Shown here: in pieces, positions 62,410 through 64,000 of the stretch
How positions within the stretch are numbered: position 1 is the stretch's first letter
Layout: every line of letters starts with the position of its first letter
NCBI GenBank assembly: GCA_937924775.1
Contig: CALDUT010000009.1
Coordinates: 1-64,000 of the forward strand
DNA from: an uncultured Gemmata sp.
GTDB taxonomy: Bacteria > Planctomycetota > Planctomycetia > Gemmatales > Gemmataceae
Reading direction: 5' to 3'
Length of the DNA stretch: 64,000 nucleotides
The notes under the pieces: model-generated
Database searches by the model: none
The model's input: only the letters and a program-made list of their open reading frames with translations
What the model was told of the DNA's origin: nothing
Program-made: the position numbers and the translations under genes

Positions 62410-63177
62410 TCAAGAATTCGGTTTTACACTGCTGAGGTCGCGGAGAAAGCGGTGGAAGGCTTTCTCCGCCGTGCCGGTGATCGGTTCGAGCCCTGTCCGG
62501 GCGACAGTGGGCAGTTCCACGAGGGTTTTCCGGGCTGGTTCGAGGGTTTGGTTCATCGGGTCGGGCCTCGCGGCCGGTTTGGTGAACGGGGCGGCCAGGA
62601 CCTCGATGAGCTTCGGGGCGACCGTCACCGATTCGGCCAGTGGTTTGGGGGTTTCCCAGAGGCTTTCACTGGCTTTGGCCCACTGTTCGCTCAACCGCAC
62701 CGGTTCGGGTGGTGTGGGCGGAGGAATCGCCGAAGCTGGCGGCCCCGGCGGCCCAGCTATCGGGGGTGGGGCGGATTGCTGAGCCACTTCCGCGTTATTG
62801 GGGACAGCCGGTCCATGGAGGAAAACGCCCACGGCCCACAAAACAGCCGCCGCTAAGGCGAGGCTGCCGGCGGCGGTGGCCCACCGTAGCCGCAAGCGGG
62901 CGCGGCGATCGGCGTTCACGCGCGCAAGGATTTGTTCCGTGAGGTACTTGGGGAAGGTCGTCGTTGCCCTGGGGCTGTCGGTCAGGGTGATGGTGAGCAG
63001 CTGAGCGGCCTGAATCCGTTCGCGGCACGCCGGGCAAGCCGGGAGATGGGGATCGTTATCTAACGTGGCCCAATTGGCTTCACCATCAAGAACACGTTGG
63101 AGCGTCTCGAGGGTGGCCCGGCATGCGGCCGCTGGCCCATCGAAACTGTTGTGGGGACAACGGTGTGCGTGCGCCAT
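62410..63177 (-). CDS. Membrane anti-sigma factor (zf-HC2-like)
   Basis: 255 residues from ATG 63177 (MAHAHRCPHNSFDG). N-terminal zinc-binding pattern H...CPACRERIQ, then a membrane span (WATAAGSLALAAAVLWAVGV). The extracytoplasmic part is Pro/Ala-rich (PPPIAGPPGPPASAIPPPTP) followed by a helical C-terminus. The longer frame to 63540 overlaps the sigma gene and is spurious. It starts 15 bases after the sigma stop, so the two are coupled. Confidence 0.82.
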   Translation of the reverse strand: MAHAHRCPHNSFDGPAAACRATLETLQRVLDGEANWATLDNDPHLPACPACRERIQAAQLLTITLTDSPRATTTFPKYLTEQILARVNADRRARLRLRWATAAGSLALAAAVLWAVGVFLHGPAVPNNAEVAQQSAPPPIAGPPGPPASAIPPPTPPEPVRLSEQWAKASESLWETPKPLAESVTVAPKLIEVLAAPFTKPAARPDPMNQTLEPARKTLVELPTVARTGLEPITGTAEKAFHRFLRDLSSVKPNS

Positions 63178-63191
63178 GGTAGTGTGTGCGG

Positions 63192-63749
63192 TTAGTGGCT
63201 GTGGGGTTGCCCGTTGGTGGGGATGAACCCGCGTTGGCGGAGTCGTTCCACAATTTCGAGCCGGGCCCGGTGCAACCACGTTTTGATGGTACCTACGGGT
63301 CGTTCCACCGCGGCGGCAATTTCGTCGTAGGATTGGCCGAACTCGTGGAACAGGATGAAGACGTCGCGGTAATCCGGACGCAGTGCCTCGACCGCCGCCC
63401 GGATTTCGCGGGCCACTTCGGCAGCGTCGTCTGCGGGGCGGTGGTCGGCGGTTTCGTGCAGGTAGTCCGCCAATTCTGGCAGTTTGTCCCGCTGGCCGAT
63501 CCAAGTGCGGCACCGGTTGATGGCGATGCCGACAATCCACGGCCGCAGTGGGCGGGTACTATCCCACCGCTTCAAACTGCGGAAGACGCGCAGAAACACC
63601 TCCTGCGTGACATCTTCGGCGTCGTGTTGGTGGCTGAGCAGCCGGCGGCAGATCGCAAAAACTTCTGCCTGAAAGCGTTCGACCAATTCGCGATAAGCCG
63701 CTCGGTCGCCCTGCAAGCACCGGTTCACCAGCGCGGCGTCAGCGGTCAC
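63192..63749 (-). CDS. ECF-type RNA polymerase sigma factor
   Basis: 185 residues starting at GTG 63749. Region 2: AVFAICRRLLSHQHDAEDVT-type text (FAICRRLLSHQHDAEDVTQE, VFLRVFRSL) and RPWIVGIAINRCRTWI; region 4: ALRPDYRDVFILFHEFGQSY, IAAAVERPVGTIKTWLHRAR (HTH). The pair with the zf anti-sigma gene downstream is the normal arrangement. Target regulon unknown; the large secreted gene at 60587 is a candidate. Confidence 0.94.
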   Translation of the reverse strand: MTADAALVNRCLQGDRAAYRELVERFQAEVFAICRRLLSHQHDAEDVTQEVFLRVFRSLKRWDSTRPLRPWIVGIAINRCRTWIGQRDKLPELADYLHETADHRPADDAAEVAREIRAAVEALRPDYRDVFILFHEFGQSYDEIAAAVERPVGTIKTWLHRARLEIVERLRQRGFIPTNGQPHSH

Positions 63750-63796
63750 AATTCATCCTCACTATGCGGATATACTCTTTCCGCGGGGGTGGAGTT

Positions 63797-63913
63797 TCAA
63801 AAATACTTTTCGCCCGGCGGCCGGACTCCTTCGCTGCCGAAGTGCTTTTTCTTGGAAATTTCCGGCGGCCGGTTCCAGAACACGAGGAGGGTGGCCTTGT
63901 GGAGGTCCGTCAT
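63797..63913 (-). CDS. Doubtful 38-residue ORF near the window edge
   Basis: MTDLHKATLLVFWNRPPEIS followed by KKKHFGSEGVRPPGEKYF and stop. The frame stays open upstream for 14 further codons to a stop. The composition is protein-like, but the ribosome-binding site is weak, so it could be part of a frameshifted gene or a leader. The rest of 63750-64000 holds the sigma-factor upstream region and nothing else recognised. Confidence 0.25.
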   Translation of the reverse strand: MTDLHKATLLVFWNRPPEISKKKHFGSEGVRPPGEKYF

Positions 63914-64000
63914 TTTCTCAAATTTCCGCTCCTTGGCTGGCTCTGCTGTTCAACCGCTGCCGGCGGTGGTCGCGATAGCCCATCGCCGGAGTGTACAATC

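Noticed and set aside
62480-62530. TTCGAG-type motif suggesting a tRNA T-arm
   Set aside because: No matching acceptor stem or anticodon arm can be folded around it, and it lies in the anti-sigma gene. No tRNA was found elsewhere.

Overview
The window looks like chromosomal DNA of a planctomycete, most likely a Gemmata-type (Gemmatales) bacterium. The evidence is protein content: a DUF1559 pseudopilin, a TIGR03009-type secreted protein, PQQ/WD40/FG-GAP propellers, a planctomycete-style Ser/Thr kinase with a C-terminal anchor, two ECF sigma/anti-sigma pairs, a large CheB-CheR-PAS hybrid kinase and two Gfo/Idh/MocA oxidoreductases. Codon third positions are GC-rich. Housekeeping genes (ispG, mqnD, bpt, rsmD, mcsB) are scattered among lineage-specific secreted proteins. 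I recognised no rRNA, tRNA, CRISPR array, complete insertion sequence or complete prophage.

Layout. 1-2.1 kb: a class V aminotransferase on the minus strand whose C-terminus is replaced by a recombinase-tail-like sequence running off the window edge, then a frameshifted acidic/proline-rich coding remnant. 2.3-8 kb (minus): Ser/Thr kinase, Bpt, MqnD (futalosine menaquinone route), and an amino-acid ABC importer whose binding protein and permease are fused. 8-15.4 kb: WD40 and HEAT-repeat proteins, family-4-type uracil-DNA glycosylase, a small helix-hairpin-helix protein, an AAA+ ATPase, IspG and a small membrane protein. 15.4-18 kb (minus): DJ-1/PfpI protein, a secreted propeller protein and a methyltransferase with a signal peptide.

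18.2-23.4 kb (plus): a compact HK97-type head cassette (small basic protein, portal, prohead protease, major capsid protein, small beta-rich protein, head-tail connector) with no recognisable terminase, tail, lysis or integrase gene. This is the most distinctive block. 23.4-28.7 kb: Cys-rich secreted protein, DUF1559 protein, ECF sigma/anti-sigma/secreted-protein operon, glycosyltransferase and a small basic protein. 28.7-36.6 kb: orphan ABC-2 permease, S9 peptidase, SDR, VanZ-like protein, McsB with two tandem McsA-like proteins, and an oxidoreductase.

37-46.3 kb: the 1352-residue hybrid kinase; a gene-poor gap containing a 14-bp palindrome matching ParB-binding parS sites; MtfA-like peptidase; RsmD; a TIGR03009 protein; and two tandem Spy/LTXXQ-like secreted paralogues separated by a strong intrinsic terminator. 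46.5-54.9 kb: dehydrogenase, FG-GAP protein, two PQQ-type propellers, a CoA-transferase and an oxidoreductase. 55-60.5 kb: cation/proton antiporter, tandem universal stress protein and P-type ATPase, an apparent ion/stress-homeostasis block. 60.6-64 kb (minus): a large secreted protein of unknown function preceded by an ECF sigma/anti-sigma pair.

Functional calls rest on motif recognition by eye; no database search was run.
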